Part shown: positions 63,638 through 64,000 of the stretch, piece after piece
Position numbering within the stretch: position 1 is the first letter of the stretch
Layout: each line of letters starts with the position of its first letter
From: Aromatoleum petrolei
GTDB taxonomy: Bacteria > Pseudomonadota > Gammaproteobacteria > Burkholderiales > Rhodocyclaceae
Length of the DNA: 64,000 nt
Direction: 5' to 3'
NCBI RefSeq assembly: GCF_017894385.1
Contig: NZ_CP059560.1
Span: 4,596,501-4,660,500, forward strand
The notes under the pieces: model-generated
What the model was told of the DNA's origin: nothing
The model's input: the letters and a program-made list of their open reading frames with translations, nothing else
Database searches by the model: none
Translations under genes and position numbers: made by a program

Positions 63638-64000
63638 TTACTGCGTTGCGGCGAGCATCTGAGCGATGTCCGGATCGCGGCTGAACGCCTCCGAAAAGTA
63701 GTTCACGAAGCTGTTCACCTTCAGCGAGGGGCGCCGCGCAGGCTGGAAAACGACGTTGAGCGGCAGCGAGGGCGGGCGGAAGCGGGTGAGGATCGCTTTG
63801 ACGCGGCCGGCGCGCAGGTCGTCGCCGAAGGTCCACAGGGGCGAATAGCTGATGCCGAGCCCTTCGCACACCGCCTGACGGATGGCTTCGGAGCTGTTCG
63901 ACTGGAAGTTGCCGTCGACGCGCACGACGCGGGGCAGGCCGTCGGCGTCGACGTAGCTCCACTCGTCGAGCGTCGCGAGGCCGGTGTAGATCAGGCAGTT
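63638..64000 (-). CDS. LysR-family regulator, 3' part
   Basis: A 120-codon C-terminal segment of a LysR substrate-binding domain: [60 protein letters not shown] and VNSFVNYFSEAFSRDP. The frame runs off the window, so the DNA-binding domain and start are not visible. It ends 13 bases from the ligase remnant. A target cannot be assigned. Confidence 0.85.
   Translation of the reverse strand, partial: NCLIYTGLATLDEWSYVDADGLPRVVRVDGNFQSNSSEAIRQAVCEGLGISYSPLWTFGDDLRAGRVKAILTRFRPPSLPLNVVFQPARRPSLKVNSFVNYFSEAFSRDPDIAQMLAATQ

Overview
The window is GC-rich bacterial chromosome with dense, short-spaced operons. It contains no rRNA, tRNA, CRISPR array or intact insertion sequence that I can see. Gene content points to a betaproteobacterium of the Rhodocyclales type (Azoarcus, Aromatoleum or Thauera). 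The pointers are a KorAB 2-oxoglutarate:ferredoxin oxidoreductase with a GltD-like electron-transfer subunit, a pqqABCDE cluster, a sigma-54-driven acetoin-dehydrogenase-type operon, and an Entner-Doudoroff regulon with HexR. The genus is inference, not something the sequence states.

Layout. 1-4.1 kb: end of a ferredoxin/NAD(P)H oxidoreductase gene, then korA and korB. 4.1-11.6 kb: an accessory catabolic cluster. Its minus-strand operon encodes an MFS transporter, an arylmalonate-decarboxylase/maleate-isomerase-like protein, a hydantoin-racemase-family protein lacking both usual catalytic cysteines, and an FAH-family hydrolase. It also holds two paralogous GntR/FCD regulators and a dihydropyrimidinase/D-hydantoinase. 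Both divergent promoter regions carry the same palindrome TTGTCGACAA. 11.7-17.3 kb: an FMN 2-hydroxyacid dehydrogenase, dbpA, a YgjP-like metalloprotein, an enoyl-CoA hydratase, a VOC protein and a SemiSWEET. 17.3-33.6 kb: central carbon metabolism, namely ppc, eno, gapN, pyk, galM, eda and edd on the minus strand, and zwf, pgl, hexR and pgi on the plus strand. Two HexR-like operators and two readable promoters lie in the edd/zwf gap. 33.6-37.4 kb: a proline iminopeptidase, a small double-glycine-leader peptide, a poorly coding gap, and a divergent AraC regulator/EamA exporter pair. 37.6-41.0 kb: pqqABCDE and a small lipoprotein. 41.4-50.6 kb: DoxX, an AcoR-type activator, and an operon for a 2-oxoacid/acetoin-type dehydrogenase. 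That operon has its E2 split into a free lipoyl domain and a free catalytic domain, plus a lipoate ligase and a Tat-exported GMC oxidoreductase pair. A -24/-12 promoter and a TGTCGC repeat array lie upstream, and a divergent porin follows. 52-58.7 kb: a lipoprotein and a ROK-regulated sugar ABC transporter with a fructokinase. 58.7-64 kb: an MgtA-type P-ATPase, a two-gene ABC exporter, debris of an AraC regulator and an acyl-CoA ligase, and the 3' end of a LysR regulator.

How the parts fit. Fructose taken up by the ABC transporter and phosphorylated by the PfkB kinase could run through Pgi, Zwf, Pgl, Edd and Eda to pyruvate and glyceraldehyde-3-phosphate. GapN, Eno and Pyk would finish the route; only phosphoglycerate mutase is missing from the window. 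The acetoin-type operon looks like an oxidation module: periplasmic GMC oxidoreductase first, then cytoplasmic thiolytic cleavage to acyl-CoA, switched on by AcoR. The 4-11.6 kb cluster is the best candidate for an undescribed pathway, because its two racemase-fold proteins both depart from the known racemase active site.
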